Below are positions 9,795 to 23,000 of a stretch of DNA of 61,159 nucleotides, piece after piece. The position numbers were made by a program, and so were the translations under genes. How positions within the stretch are numbered: the first letter of the stretch is position 1; each line of letters opens with the position of its first letter. Under the pieces are notes generated by a model, which saw only the letters and a list, made by a program, of their open reading frames with translations, was not told the origin of the DNA and did no database searches. The stretch lies in the NCBI GenBank assembly GCA_943704495.1, contig CALSCR010003490.1:1-61159 (forward strand), in the 5' to 3' direction. Source of the stretch: Pigoraptor chileana (taxonomy: Eukaryota; Opisthokonta; Filasterea).

Positions 9795-12700
9795 TTATAA
9801 TAATCCCCAGGGGAATGCAATCCAAACAGACTGCCGCGGAAAGAAATCACAGGGAACACCGCACTCACGTGACTGCCACAGCAGGCTGGCCTTGTCTGCC
9901 TTTTTGGGCGCCTTCTTTGTCTTCTCCACCGGTTCCGGCGCTTTCAGGCGGTTGATGACCTTTTGTGGGCAAAAAGTTGTGGGATCGCACAACGGAAGGG
10001 TGAGGTTGTGTGGCAACGACACACTGATGCGCAGCCCAATGAATTTTTAACTGTACAAGTAAGCATGCACAATTACACCACCGAACAAAATTGTGGAAAT
10101 TGGGAAAAAAATGTCTTGATTGGCTTGCAGAGAAGAGCCACACCGCTACAAACATGACTGACAACGCAAGATGGACGCGCAGTGCAAATGCATCTTTGGC
10201 GTGCGTTCGTGATGGCAGGGGAGATGGAGAGATGGAATGAGGAACAGAGGGAGAGGAGTCAGGCGACCAAGAACATATGCTCACCTGTGTGGCCTTCATG
10301 GCAACCTCCCACTTCTTGCGCAGCTGCGTAACGCCGCCCTTCTGTGTCGCAAGCCGACGGTGTGCCTGCACGTGGGTTGTGCAGCAGACGGCAGACAGCA
10401 GCATGCATAATCAGTCAGCAACAGGCAGCAAAGCAAAACAAAAGAGGGCATCCAAAGAACTTTTAATAGATAATACGGGGTCCATTGCCGAATAAGCGAA
10501 TGCACATCTACACATTCATACGCACAGATGAAGGCTGCAGCATGTTAGAAAGCAAGTGGGCACCACCGCAAACAATCCACGCAACAATAAACAAACACAG
10601 CAATAAACAATAGAAGCAGCGATACCAACAACGCACCTCCACAAGCATCTTCTCTGCGGCGGCAGGATAATCCAAGAGCACGTCGTCAAAGTCCATCTTG
10701 CATAGGCTGAAAAGATCGCAAAACGTCTTTGCGCGCACAGACGCCGACCGACGCTCCTGCAGCAGAAGCGCAACCTCCCCAAAGTACGAGCCCTCGCCGA
10801 GCGTGGCGTATATCACCTTGCCCGTTTCGTCGACGACCTCCACTTGACCTGTTTGTTGGTTTTTTGTTTGTTGGTTTTTGTTTGTTGGTTTTTTGTTGTT
10901 GTTGGTTTGTTGGTTTGTTTGTTTTGTTGGCGCACGAGTGTTGCGTGCAACACGTGGTTGCGTGAGGGGAATGTATTTGCATGTGTCAGTGTCGTGGGCT
11001 CTTCGCGAATGGATTACATACACATATGGAGATGGAAAGAGAGCACACACAAACCCACACGAACACACACATAAGCACAATTACAAGCACACACAAACCC
11101 ACACGAACACACACAACCCACACGAACACACACAACCCACACTAAAACCCACACAAACCCACACGAACACACGCAAGCACAATTACAAGCACACACACCC
11201 ACCCTTGCTTATAAAATACATTTCAGCACCCGCTTCTCCCTTCCGGATAATGTATTCGTCGGGTGAAAAGACCTCTGCCTTGAGTTTGAGTGCGAGTGAA
11301 TTGATGAAACCCGGTTCGCAGTCCTTGAAAATGCCCACTTTCATAAGCATTTCGTAGTTCAAAAAGACGGCAATCTCCCGCCTGCGACAGCAACATAGGA
11401 GCAAAGAGTACGTGTTGAGAGACAGAAAGAATCGGGAATACACTGTTACACAAAGGACTATGATCCGATAGTGGAGTTTACACAATACATGCTCACAATA
11501 GATGTTCGGATACTGTGTATGTGTGTGTATATATATTGTGTTTGCGTGCGTGTGCGTGTGTGTGTGTGCGCATCAACATACCGCAAATACGTGGGCAGCT
11601 CTTCCAAGATTTCCTTTTCGTCCATCACTTGTTCACGATCAGCGAGATATTCGTAGTGCACGAAGATGCGGTTTTGTATGTCTGGTGGCACGCGGCGCTG
11701 ATTCATGTACTGCTGGAGGAGATCCAGTTTCTGCCGAAAGTCAGACATTGTCCTGTTCGATTGAAAATGAAACGGAATGTGTGAATATGCGAGTGTATGC
11801 GAGTGTATGTGTGTGAGTGTGTGGGGAGGATGTATGTAAATATGCATGAGTACATACGTGAGGGACTGACAACACAATTCTTAATTGCATTTATGAAATG
11901 TGCTCAAGTGCACATACATACACACACACACTTATTGCATAATGATAAACATCTTAACGGGCACCACACACACACACACACACACACACAGCATACCTGT
12001 GAATATCCGCAAGCACCTCTCCAATGTTGCCGACAATAGTTGCAAACATTAAAAAGCCCATAATCTGCATCATGAGCGAGAACACAGTCTCGAAATCTGT
12101 CTGCGGAACGGGAGCCGCGCCAAGACTCGTCAGGCACGCTGTCGAAAAGTACACCGAGTGGAGATACCTGGCGACATCGCAAGAAAAGAGTTACACGTGA
12201 CAGTTAGAGAAGTGTATGAAGCGCGTGTGTGATCTGTGATGTGTCCCGCATTCGTGATCGGGTTGCGTGCGTAAGAAGGCGTGTGTGGAGAGTGTTTGTG
12301 TTTGAAAGTGCGCAGGGGTGATATTACATAATGAGCGCGGTGCGTGTGTGTGTGTGCGTGTGTGGATGTGCACATCCATTGGCAATGACAGTCGCCCACC
12401 GTGACGTAATGGTGGCGTTCTCCAGGCGCAGGGGAGGCACAAACTCGTTACTCCCGAGTCCCTCTTGCATTCCAATGAAAAAGTAGATGCATCCCGTCCA
12501 GTGAATAAGTAGGAACATGAGCAGAAAGAGTTTGCACAGGCGCACAAACGCAGGTATCGACGATTTCATCTCAAACACTTCGAGATAGCTCCGAAACCTG
12601 CACTCCATAAGTAGATTGTGGGTGTGTAAGTGGCGTATGTGGTGCAAGTGGTTTAAGTAGATTGTGGGTGGGTAAGTGGCGTATGTGGTGCAAGCGGTGC

Positions 12701-15700
12701 AAGTGGTTTAAATAGATTGTTGGTGGGTGTAAGTGGCGTATGTGGTGCAAGTGGTTTAAGTAGATTGTGGGTGGGTGGCGTATGTGGTGCAAGTGGTGCA
12801 AGTGGTTTAAGTAGGTTGTTGGTGTAGCGTAGTGAGCGTTGCCCAATAGGCGGAAGGAGTGTAAGGGAGAAAGATTCAATAAAGACATGTGGGAAACGGT
12901 GGCATGAGACGGCCAAACAGTATGAGGGAGAAGAAGACCCATGTGTCACGCATGAACGCAAACACACACACACACACACACTCTCTCTCTCCCTCTCTCT
13001 CTCTCTTTCTTGAAGTCAGTGCCTCAGGCGCTGTGCCCATGGATTCCACAAACAGAGTCAGTAGAGAGAGAAGAAAGAGCGAGAGAGAGAGATTATCAAG
13101 CACTTACCGCAGCAATCGAATGAACCGCATCAGTCGCGGAATCGATGCGAGCGTCTCAAAGCCTATGTGTGAAGATCACATACGGGGAGGAGATGCGAGA
13201 AAGCGAGGTGGCGAGAGACGGGGAATGTCAGTTTTCGAAGAGCAGATGAACTTGCCGCACAAATTATGAGCAAAAAACGCAAAAAGAGATACACCCACCA
13301 ACTGCATATGCGATCCAATTGACAGGGAGCATAGAGCAAAAGTCGACGTGGAACCAGGCCTTCATGTAGTTTTGTGCGCATCGGTCTTCATGGAGGACAA
13401 GAACGCCGTCGTGCATGAAGCCTGCGTGCGTGGTTGAGTGGTTGATAGGGTTGGGTGGTTAGGGTTGCATCGCACATATATGCAATAAAAACACACAGCC
13501 GACGCATACTCAACAGCTCAAAAAACTCAACAAACGCGTTTACACATACACCACACAGCCTGCACAACCACACATACCGACACAGAGCCCACAAAAGTAA
13601 TACAAAAATTGCGCATGTTTGTGCGACTATCAATTTGCACAAATGCACAAATGCAATTATGTCAAAATGAACAAGCGAAATGGTATGGACACACGAATAA
13701 TTGTCACATTTTTGCCCTCGCAATACAGCAGAGCGAGTGAGGCACATACAAACATCTGACAACGCCTCACCTGTCTGCATGTTGAGGAGAATGTCCACCA
13801 CAAAGAACATGTCGCAGAGGTAGTCAATGTAGTCGAAATAATACCCAGGGGACCCAAAGCTGACGCGGAACGGCACTGTCACCGTGAAGTACTGTTAAGT
13901 GGTGGTTGTGGAGTGTGTTTGTGCGTGTGTGTTTTTTTGTGTTTGTGTGTATGTGTTTGATTGTGATTGTGTGTTTGATTGTGTTTGTTTGTGTTGTTGG
14001 AGGTTGGGAATGTGTGAAAATGACAGAAAACAAGAAAACTTTGAGATATTGTCGAATGCGAGACAGAATAATATTGTAAAGGGTAGCTCAGACAAAGTAG
14101 ATTGCACTCTACAGCCTGCAAATAACACACACGCACACACACGCGCAATGGCAAACAACCAGCGATGCGAATATAGACAGACAGCAACTACGCACATACC
14201 CCCCCCCCCCCCCTCAAAACGCATAACAGCGACACATATATTATATATTATGTGGAATTAAAGTCATCGTGTGCCATCGCAACAACACACAGCTGTGATT
14301 GCGATGTGAAAGTCGCAGTCGAATTCCACTGCTGCGGTGTCCATGAAACAACAAACAACAGTTGCAAAAAAAAACACACATATAAAAAAGATGGCCACTC
14401 ACAATCATGAAGGAGAAGGCCACAAAATTCCACATGATCCGCGCCTGCGATCGTGGCTCCCTGAGTGCCTTTGGAAATCGGTTCCGCAACATTGCAAACT
14501 CAATCCAAAACTCCTTCGTTGCATACCACGGCGGCTGCGAGGGCTGCAGGGCCATCGATTCGTCACCCGTGTCACCTCCCGAGTCCGACACTGTCGATGA
14601 GCGCCGCGACGTCGAGGCACTCTTGGCATCTCCATCTTCGGGTGACTGTCCCTCGCTGACAGCAATGGAAGACCGTCTGGACACGTCCGGCCCGGAGGCT
14701 CCTGTGGCGCTGCTCTCCGCGCCCGCCTCTGGCAGCGATGTCGATGCAGAGCCGGATGAGGACGGGCCATCGGCGGTGTCTGGCGTCACTTTTTCTGTCT
14801 CCCTTTGCAGTGCATTTGGAGACAGAGATTCGAATGCAGCCCCTGTCGTTGTGTGTTTGTCAGACATCGACCCCGTCGTCCCTGCAACTCCTTCAGGGCC
14901 ACTTGACGGGAGAATGTTGTCGATGGCGGCCGAGGCCGACTCCTCAATGTTGCTTGCAGATTCAGCAAGACGCGCAAGTGCTGCCTCCATCTCTGACGGC
15001 TGATCGGAAGCACATGACGTTGAAGACGCCAATGACGACTGCGAAGGAAAGTCAAGTGACGTCCGCCGGGGGCTCCGGTCACGTGATTGCCGCATGGGGC
15101 TGGACTCCCTGGACACGAGCAGCGACTGTCGCATTGGGCTGCTTTCGCGGCGCTTGTTACGTGAGGGGCTTGCATCCCGCGACCTGCTGTTTCGCATGGA
15201 CGATGTGCCCCGCGATGCCATAGCCTCGTCGCTCATCATCTGCCCGTCAGACATTGCTTCACCGTCCATTGCAAATGTCGGTATCGCCTGCACCGCCGCC
15301 AGTCGCACAGCCTCGAGAGGGTCGCTTGTATTGAGGGTCTGCATGTCGCCAGACTCAAATATCTCGGCAACGGCAGCGCTGTCGACGGTTATGTCGGCCG
15401 ACGCCTGAAAAGCGAGCATTTCGCGTCCGGCGTCACTATCCTGCACAGACAATCGACGCACGAGGGCGGGCGACAGAGCTGGGGGAGGCGGACATGGCTC
15501 ACTCAGCTGCCGCGGGGGCATCGGGGATGTCGGGCGCAGAGAATTGGGCGTGGATACAGTTGCGCGGCGAGGATGCGGAGAGTGCGTGCGAGGCGATGCT
15601 AGAGCCGCCTCGAGGGAATCTCCCTCGCTCTGCCGGCGCGCGGACGGCGTCTTTGGTATGAGAAGAAATGCAAGCCCATTCGCAGTCAGTGGCTCGGCAT

Positions 15701-15797
15701 TGTGGTTTCTGCGCGCCTGTGGCGAATTGGATCCCGATGTGCGCCGGGATGGCGGCGTGGAGCTCCTGGGAGAGGCACCGCCGCTTCCTCCCTCCAT
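9795..15797 (-). CDS. Cyclic-nucleotide-gated channel, CNG-like
   Basis: Eleven exons on the minus strand: 15797-14403, 13891-13771, 13421-13299, 13162-13108, 12597-12400, 12167-11997, 11752-11582, 11381-11203, 10848-10637, 10365-10285, 9959-9795; 2871 bases, 956 residues. Residues 1-420 are Ser/Arg/Pro-rich and probably disordered. S1 begins near 445. S4 is Arg-spaced (RLMRFIRLLR, about 554-563). The pore is TSLGAAP (644-650), followed by FATIVGNIGEVL, which is nearly identical to animal CNG channels. A C-linker leads to a cyclic-nucleotide-binding domain with GEGSYFGEVALL and RSASVRA, the phosphate-binding cassette. The pore lacks the GYGD potassium filter and also the Glu of the animal CNG filter TIGETP, so a weakly selective cation pore is likely by inference. 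The last exon and its stop are less certain than the rest. Confidence 0.9.
10851..10930 (+). repeat. TTTGTTGG-type repeat in channel intron 8
   Basis: Short repeat of TTTGTTGG and TTTTTTG units that abuts the acceptor of channel exon 9. A related CA-rich array with AACCCACACGAACAC units fills 11041-11200 of the same intron. Confidence 0.8.
12605..12825 (-). repeat. Minisatellite in channel intron 4
   Basis: Four imperfect tandem units of about 50-60 bases built from AAGTGGCGTATGTGGTGCAAG and TGGTTTAAGTAGATTGTGGG. The tract lies between exons 4 and 5 of the channel gene and touches the exon 5 acceptor side. Confidence 0.85.
13010..13049 (-). repeat. Dispersed repeat, intronic copy
   Basis: Reverse-strand copy of the 46-bp repeat, containing GGCGCTGTGCCCATGGA. 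It is flanked by a CT tract on one side and GA-rich sequence on the other, in channel intron 4. Confidence 0.75.
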
Positions 15798-16615
15798 CTC
15801 TTGTCTCTCGACGGTATGCCGTCAGAAAGCGCGGGAATGATTATTTCCCGTCTCCCGAGTGAATGGCCGCTTTGCTTAAGAGTGAGTGCAATCAACGGTC
15901 GTAGTATCAGAATGTTGCAACCATCACGGCAGCGACCGTCACAGCTGACGACGGCGGTGTTGCAGTACGAGTGAAAGCGCGCGTGTGCGGGCGCGATAAA
16001 ATGTTATGCGGCAAAATAACCTTGCGAGACAATTTGAGTTTGTTGTGATTATCTTGTGTTTCTGCTTCCTTCTAGGTTGCAATTCCTCGTTTCCTGTGGC
16101 TTCTTTTTATGTGCCCACAGTTTCTTCAACGCGCGAATATACACACTCACACATACACACAAATTTAGTGTCAAAACAGCTACGTACAGTTTATTGTTGC
16201 TGGTCAGCCACAGCAACTTAGCCGAGATCTCGCATACTTCACTGTTTATTGGGTGGTCCACAAAAGGAGATAGTCCGGGTAACCAGATTCGTTCCTTTTC
16301 TGCCGCTGAGTCAGTTTATGCGGGGAATGTCTGGCACTTCCACGAGTCAGACCAAAGTAACAAAAGCCAAACAAGCAATGACAGTTCGACGGAAGAAACG
16401 GTCGCTTCGTCACAAAGCAAAATCCCCACGTCCCCAGATGCACGGCATCACACATCTTGACGCTGGTGGGATCAGGCCTGGCAGTCCTGATGTCACGGCC
16501 GCCGGAATCGGGCATTGCCTCAGCTTTATTTGTCGTTTGCATTAGTTGAATCTTGACTTTGTAATAGATATCTTCTGCTGGTCTGATCCAGTTTGACTTT
16601 TGATATAGGGCAAAG
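15798..16615. promoter_or_regulatory. Divergent promoter region of the channel and DJ-1 genes
   Basis: 818 bases between two divergent start codons. I see no gene and no convincing core-promoter motif. Confidence 0.4.
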
Positions 16616-17885
16616 ATGGCGCAGACAAACGGCAACGCAGCATCATCCGGCCGTGTGCTGGTGATCATGTCAGGCGCCGACAAATTGACGCTGAAGGAGG
16701 CGAACAAGACAATAAATACGGGCTTCTTTCTTGTCGAGCTCTTCAAGCCGCTTAAGAAGATCATGGACGCCGGATTCATGCCTGTCTTTGCAAATCCAAC
16801 GGGAATGTGAGTACTCAACCGGACTGCCGTGCTGCCGAAAACAAACACTGACATGACACGCTCCCACGATCCACCTACTGAAGTCCTTGTGTGCCTGACG
16901 AGGAGTGCGAATGTAATTAATGCTCATTGGTCGTCTGGGTGGACACAGATAATGATATTCGGAAGCAAATATCACTGAACACACATTGTGCTTTATTTAT
17001 AATTATGCACCCCGCAGAATGCCCGCAATGGATCCGATGAGCGACTCAGTCGTGTGGTTCATGGGAAGTCGCGCAGACTACAAGGCCGCCCACAGAATGG
17101 TCGATGACCTAAAGCGAAGCGCAAACTTTGCGGCGCCGCAGCGCTTTTCCGAGGTTACCGACGACGACCTCGAGGGGTTTTCGGGCGTATTCATTCCCGG
17201 CGGACACGCACCGATGGAAGATCTGGTGAATGACAGGGAATTGGGACGCATCCTGACACACTTTCACGAACGCCAAAAGCCGATCGGGGCGCTGTGCCAC
17301 GGGCCAATTGCGCTGCTTTCGTCGCGTCTTGCAAACGACGGTGGCACATTTCCCTTCAGCGGGTACCAGGTGCGTCCGTCTCGTCAAGTCGTACACATAA
17401 GTTGGCAGTGCCCTTACAGTCCCCCCCCAATCTCGCACTCTCCACTTCAACGCAGATCGGTTGTTTATCTCTGTGTCAATTGTCCACATGATGAAGATGA
17501 AGAGGCAATCAGCTGCGAAAGTGCTCCAATTGATGTGTCGGCCCGCGCACACGTTCTGCACATTTGTCAATTGCACACATAAGCAATGCATAACAGTGAA
17601 CTCACCAACACAAGGTCATCCCATATATGTTGTTCCGCGCCCTCGGTGTTGTTGCAGGTGACTGTGTACTCAAACTGGGAGGAGAAAATGACAGAATTAC
17701 TGATGCGAGGCAGTGTGCCTTTCTACTGTGAGACCAAGCTGCGCGATGCTGGTGCGCTCACAAAGGAGAACTGGCCAATGCTGCCAAAGGTGACGGTCGA
17801 CAGAGAGCTCGTCACGGGGCAAGGGCCATCGTCCGCTGGGGCATTTGGCGAGCGATTCGTCACTCAGCTGCAGACGGCGCATTGA
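16616..17885 (+). CDS. DJ-1/PfpI superfamily protein (Hsp31/glyoxalase-III-like)
   Basis: Three exons, 16616-16806, 17018-17369 and 17658-17885, giving 256 residues. The fold's landmarks are visible: VLVIMSGAD at the start, IPGGHAPMEDL around 123-133, and the nucleophile elbow GALCHGP with Cys157. The C-terminal segment ELVTGQGPSSAG is also family-typical. Members act as protein chaperones, deglycases or glutathione-independent glyoxalases; the sequence does not say which. The length and the insert between strand 1 and the GGH motif fit the longer Hsp31-like branch rather than human DJ-1 (189 residues). The CHG triad start (Cys-His) supports an intact active site. It is probably soluble; I see no signal peptide. 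Confidence 0.9.
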
Positions 17886-18791
17886 ATATGTGGAAGCAGG
17901 GTACAACTGAACTCCCGTGCACCCGCCGCGGTGACTGCGGGTTGTTAAGCTTTTTTTTGTTTGCGAGAGTGTGCACGCAGTGCAAGGAGAGATGAACGAT
18001 GGGATGGATGTGGTGGGAAAAAGAGGCAGCATTGCCGGGGGTGGTGCGTGAGGCGGATTTGACTTAAGCGCTGTGCCCATGGACTCCACAAGAGAGAGGG
18101 AGGGGAGAGGGAGAGAGAGGGAGAGAGAGAGGAGGGGGGAAGGGGTCTGTTGGATGAGCAAATTATTCGCGCAATCGGCGTATTCCACGCATTATAAATA
18201 TCGGGTTCCATTGATCGATTTGTGAGCAAAAATGTGAGCAATCTGCATGTATTGACGGAGTTTGAACAAACCGAATGATTGACGCAGAGTAACAGAGCAA
18301 CTTGTATCGATTGAGCGACCGTATTGATGCAATTGGGCGAGCGAAGTGCGAGTCCCTCCAGAGATCCCAGAGGCGATACACTGACTCATGTGCACATATC
18401 TTCAAGAGTAGCCGCGGGGGCGATGCACGAGAGCAGCACCTGTGGTTAACTGCTCGACGGTCTCCACAAAAAAGGGACAGAGACGACTCAATTGGTAAGG
18501 TTTAAGCAAGCACATCTCCTAGGACCCATGCCAACGCATACATATATCACACAAAATACATGCACACATGCATTCTCACACACCGCACATACCACATGCA
18601 CACACAGAAACGACAAAGACGCTTCAATGGCTCTCAATCAATATAAACCAAACAACATGTTGTTTCAGAATACATTCGTGTCACAGCCGCTGCCCACACC
18701 CACGCAGGAACAAACGCGCGCGGACGCAGATGCGGACAAACGCCATGACACGCACAGACACACGCAACAAGTCCCTAAAGACGCCCCGGAT
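17886..18791. other. Convergent 3' spacer between the DJ-1 and phosphatase genes
   Basis: 906 bases without a supportable gene. It contains one reverse copy of the dispersed repeat at 18057-18089, followed by a GA-rich tract to about 18140, and a CA-rich patch near 18540-18610. Confidence 0.5.
18057..18089 (-). repeat. Dispersed repeat, intergenic copy
   Basis: Reverse-strand copy containing GCGCTGTGCCCATGGACTCC, followed by a (GA)n tract. It is one of the few copies outside an intron. Confidence 0.8.
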
Positions 18792-20055
18792 TCATTCAAG
18801 CGCGTAATTGTGGGTAATCTCGAAGGTGTCGTAAATTGCGTTGTCGTGGTTGTGGTGGTAGTCCATCTGCAGCGTGTGCGCATCGAGCGCGGTGAGGTGT
18901 GCATATCCAAACTCCTGGTCATGATACACACTCCAAGTCTTGTTGTAGTAGTCGGCGTTGTCCAGATCTGCGCCCGCCGTGCCCACCTGCGAGTGATTGT
19001 TGTGGAAAAACAGCGCGCTTTCATCAGTATTTTTCAGGAATTAACATAATGATTTTGCGATTGGCAAGAGAGAAGGGAACAGTGCATCGCTACAGGCACA
19101 ATAGTGAAACAACGCACCATTACGTGAACAGGCGCCCTGGGACTGCTTGCGTCACCGAGACACCCCTCCTTGTAGACGGGGCAGGTTCGCTCATAGCTGC
19201 GACAATCAAACACAATACACAAGGCATTGCAGCACAACATACGCAATGGCAGGAATAAAGTAGGAGGGCTCATGTCAGCGACGTCATTTGGAATCCTCAC
19301 GAGAGACAGAGACAAATGCATCTTAAGACGGATGCGCAAGTGCCAGTGCACGAAGCAATCAGCAGCGCAAGTATATGAATAATTACACACGACATCACTG
19401 CAAATTGTCTTCACCGCGGTTGAAGTGGATGAAACTGTGGCACCCCAAACAAACAAAAACTGTGGCACCTCGAACAAACAAAAACTGTGGCACCTCAAAC
19501 AAACAAACCTAAACAAACTCACCTGTGATAGTGCCCGGTGATGACCAGATTCACCTTATACTTGTACAGCTGCAGTGGCGCACAGTGGACAAACCACAAA
19601 ACACAATACAGATAACATATCAGCAGGGCTTTAACAGATGTGGTAGCAAAAGAAACACACAAACACAGACACAGACACAGACAGGCAAGAGACACATTCA
19701 GATAGCCAAATACAAGGACATGTGCGACGGACATGCACACACACACACACGTACACACGCACACATGCACAGCACCCACCACGTCTTCGAAAGTGTCACG
19801 GAGCCCAATTGTCACATTGTAGTCGCTTGGGAAATCCTCCGAGCAGTACATGGGTCTGTGGAATCCAACAACGACCCACGGCGTAAAAACGCGGTTCACA
19901 GCGGCGAGGTCAGCCTCTAGCCACAGTCCCTGGGGAGATGACGCGGCGCAGTCGTGCTCGGAGCTGATAGTCACGAAGTGCACGAGGCCATAGTCGAAGC
20001 TGTGCCAGAAGATGCCGTTGCCTGTCGCGCGCATGAATGCACGGGCGCAGGCATA

Positions 20056-20090
<35 letters not shown>

Positions 20091-23000
20091 GAGCGTGCAG
20101 TTTGAAAGAGTGCGGTGTGTGTGCGCGCGCATACGTTTGAGAGTGCGGTGCTGGCCATTAGTTCATATGTCCCGAGAGCAGCATAATAGCTCTCTCTTGT
20201 GGAGTAATGGGCACAGCGCCTAACACACTGACTTGAATCCTACATCTTTCTTTCTCTCTTCCTCTCTCCCACATCACCAGTGGCACTAAAACGCACCGTT
20301 ATCAGGCATGTGGAAGCGATTGACCATCGGAACGGCACACTCCCCCGACGAATCAACACCAAAGTTGCCCCACGACGGATGGTATCCATTGCCAGCCTTG
20401 CTCGGGTCCTTGTCGCCACCTTCCGTGTGGTCGTACTCGTCTGCAATAAGGCAAGTGATCGCAGCAAACATACACAAGCAGCACAGACACAAACACATCA
20501 CAAATGTAATAAACACACACATACACACGCAAACACAAAGATACAATCACACATAGGGCGGGGATGAGTTGAACATAAAAATTGAACAATCGGATGCCAT
20601 GATGCGAATTGTAGAGGGCCACGAATTCACGCAACGGAAGGCAATTGGAGGACCAGACGATGCACATTACCACCGAATTTACTCACGATTTCCTGTGCAA
20701 TAGTAGAGTGCACGAACGAGCAATAAATGGACGGAGAGGGAGAGAGGGAGAGAGGGAGAGAGGGAGAGAGGTGAGCGAAGAATAATAAGATGCACAACAC
20801 AAAGACATTTCATATTCCTCATTCTCAACTTGTAACGTGGAAATGTAAAACTGTAATGTATCGTCCACTGATATTGTTGTCATATTTGTGTGTCTTCGCC
20901 ACTCCTGTTACTTTGTTTGTACGATAGTATAGATAAATCTTTGTTGTTGCTGTGTACACCCACCGATTCCAACCATATACGGCACGCGCTCAGAGACGGG
21001 CTTGATGAAGTAAGCAAACCACTCCCACAGATAGGCTGCTCCCCTCGCATACTGCGATGGTGCAGTGGCATACAATAACAGACGGTGAGGGAGAGGGAGG
21101 GGGGGGGGGGGGGGNNNNNNNNNNGGGGGGGGAGTTCACTCGAGGCACCACACAAAGACGCACAGGCACAGAGATACACATAACACATTCCCATAAGACT
21201 GACTCTTGCATTGTTAACAAATCTTCAAAAAATAAACAAAAAAGTGAACAACACAAACAAACAACATTCTCGACAACAGACAATACAAGAAGCACCCACT
21301 GCCCACTTCCAATTCAACACACAAACTTCTGCGCGCCATACAGCACACACAGCACCCACGGAAATATCGCCAATGTGGTACACAAGGTCGATCTTGTCGA
21401 GCAGTCCCGCTGTGCGCACGACCGTGGACGCCGCGCCATCGCCCTTTGACTCTCCCATGTCCCCATACGCAACAAACGAAACGGGTCGGTGCGCCTCGGG
21501 AATCGACAATGGCACGGATGTGAAGTTGAGAACACTGCTGAAGCCCTCCTTTGCATTGCCGTACCTGCGTTTGTGTAAGTGTGTATGTGTATGTGTGTAT
21601 GTATGTGTGTGTGTGCATGGTGTGTATGTATGGGCGGATGTGTTTACTGCTGTAGATCCAATTGCGCATTCTGATGGTAGAAGATGACAATCACACTCAT
21701 CTCTCTCGACCAGCGGACAAAGCAACAAAGACGAGTTTGAGGCATCCACGATTGATCGCAGACTCCCATTCAGTGAGGCACTTTGTGTGAGGTAAACCGA
21801 ATGGGAAAACAACCACAGAGATACAGAGATGACATGGCTGCGTCACACAAATGTGGTGTTGCTTAATTAGCGTACTCACGAGTAATAATAGCGGGTGTCT
21901 GGCTCAAGTCCCGTCATGAGAACATCGTGAATCTACAAAATAACAAACAAACACACACACACGAAAAACAAGTTAGTGGCAGCTTTTTTGGATTGTTTTC
22001 CCCATTTGGAGCATTGCAACGGGGTCAATAATAAATGCAGCCGTACTTCTCTCGCCATTGCACGCGCACACGCTAATCATGCATTCACTCGGGGTCTGTA
22101 TACCCCACAACGTACACATGCACGCAGACAAACAGACCAACACACGCTCATACACCACGACACACACATACACACATCACACATCAAGCTTCACGTACAA
22201 ATCCGGGATCTCTGAAGCCGTTTCGCGGGTGAATGTCAGTAGCCGGCTCTTGACACATGTCTGAAGCCTGTGATTGGTGTGAATTGTGCGATGCGTTTGC
22301 GCGCGCGGTTTTGCTTACGTGTGAGTAACTCGAGTAACACGAGATGACCAAACGCCAAAAGACAAGCTAACATTCGCAACCAGGATTGTTAAACAAACAC
22401 ATGGATTTGGAGAAAGGGATGCCACACACGCGGTGAAATAACAAGGCTACGTGTGTGTGTGTGTGTGCATGTGTGCGTGTGTGCGTGTGTGTGTGTATGT
22501 ATGTGTGTGTGTGTGTATGTGTGTATGTGTGTGTGTGTGAGTGTGTGTGTGCATGTGTGCTTGTGTGCGTGTGTGTGTGTATGTATGTGTGTGTGTGTGT
22601 ATGTGTGTATGTGTGTGTGTGTGAGTGTGTGTGTGTGTGTGTGTGGGTGAGTGGCATGCTAATGTTTCAAACGAATGAGGGAAAGCCCACGTGCCTTGTA
22701 CGTGTGAGAGCGCCCAATTGCGACGCGATTGAGGTTGTCGATTGACGTCCCAAAGCGAATGGTCGGAAGGTGCGCAGAGCTATTTGTTACCCACATGAAC
22801 CTGCTCACGTGCCCGTTGTAATGCGTGTGTTGGCATGCGTGTGATGGTGTGTGTGCGCGTGTTGTGCAACAAGCAAGAGTGATTGCGTTTGTGTGTGTGT
22901 GTGTGTTTGTGTGTAAACGAGAACTATTGAGAGTGATGAAGAATTTGTGTACTGAAATAATGCACAAAGCAACAGGCACACTCACACTCACATGTATAGA

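Noticed and set aside
9349-9868. Additional 3' exons of the channel gene
   Set aside because: The minus-strand frame at 9422-9868 has no domain and no good acceptor; the channel already ends in frame at 9795.
12605-12825. Possible CRISPR-like array
   Set aside because: Units are contiguous, imperfect minisatellite copies without unique spacers, within an intron of a eukaryotic gene.
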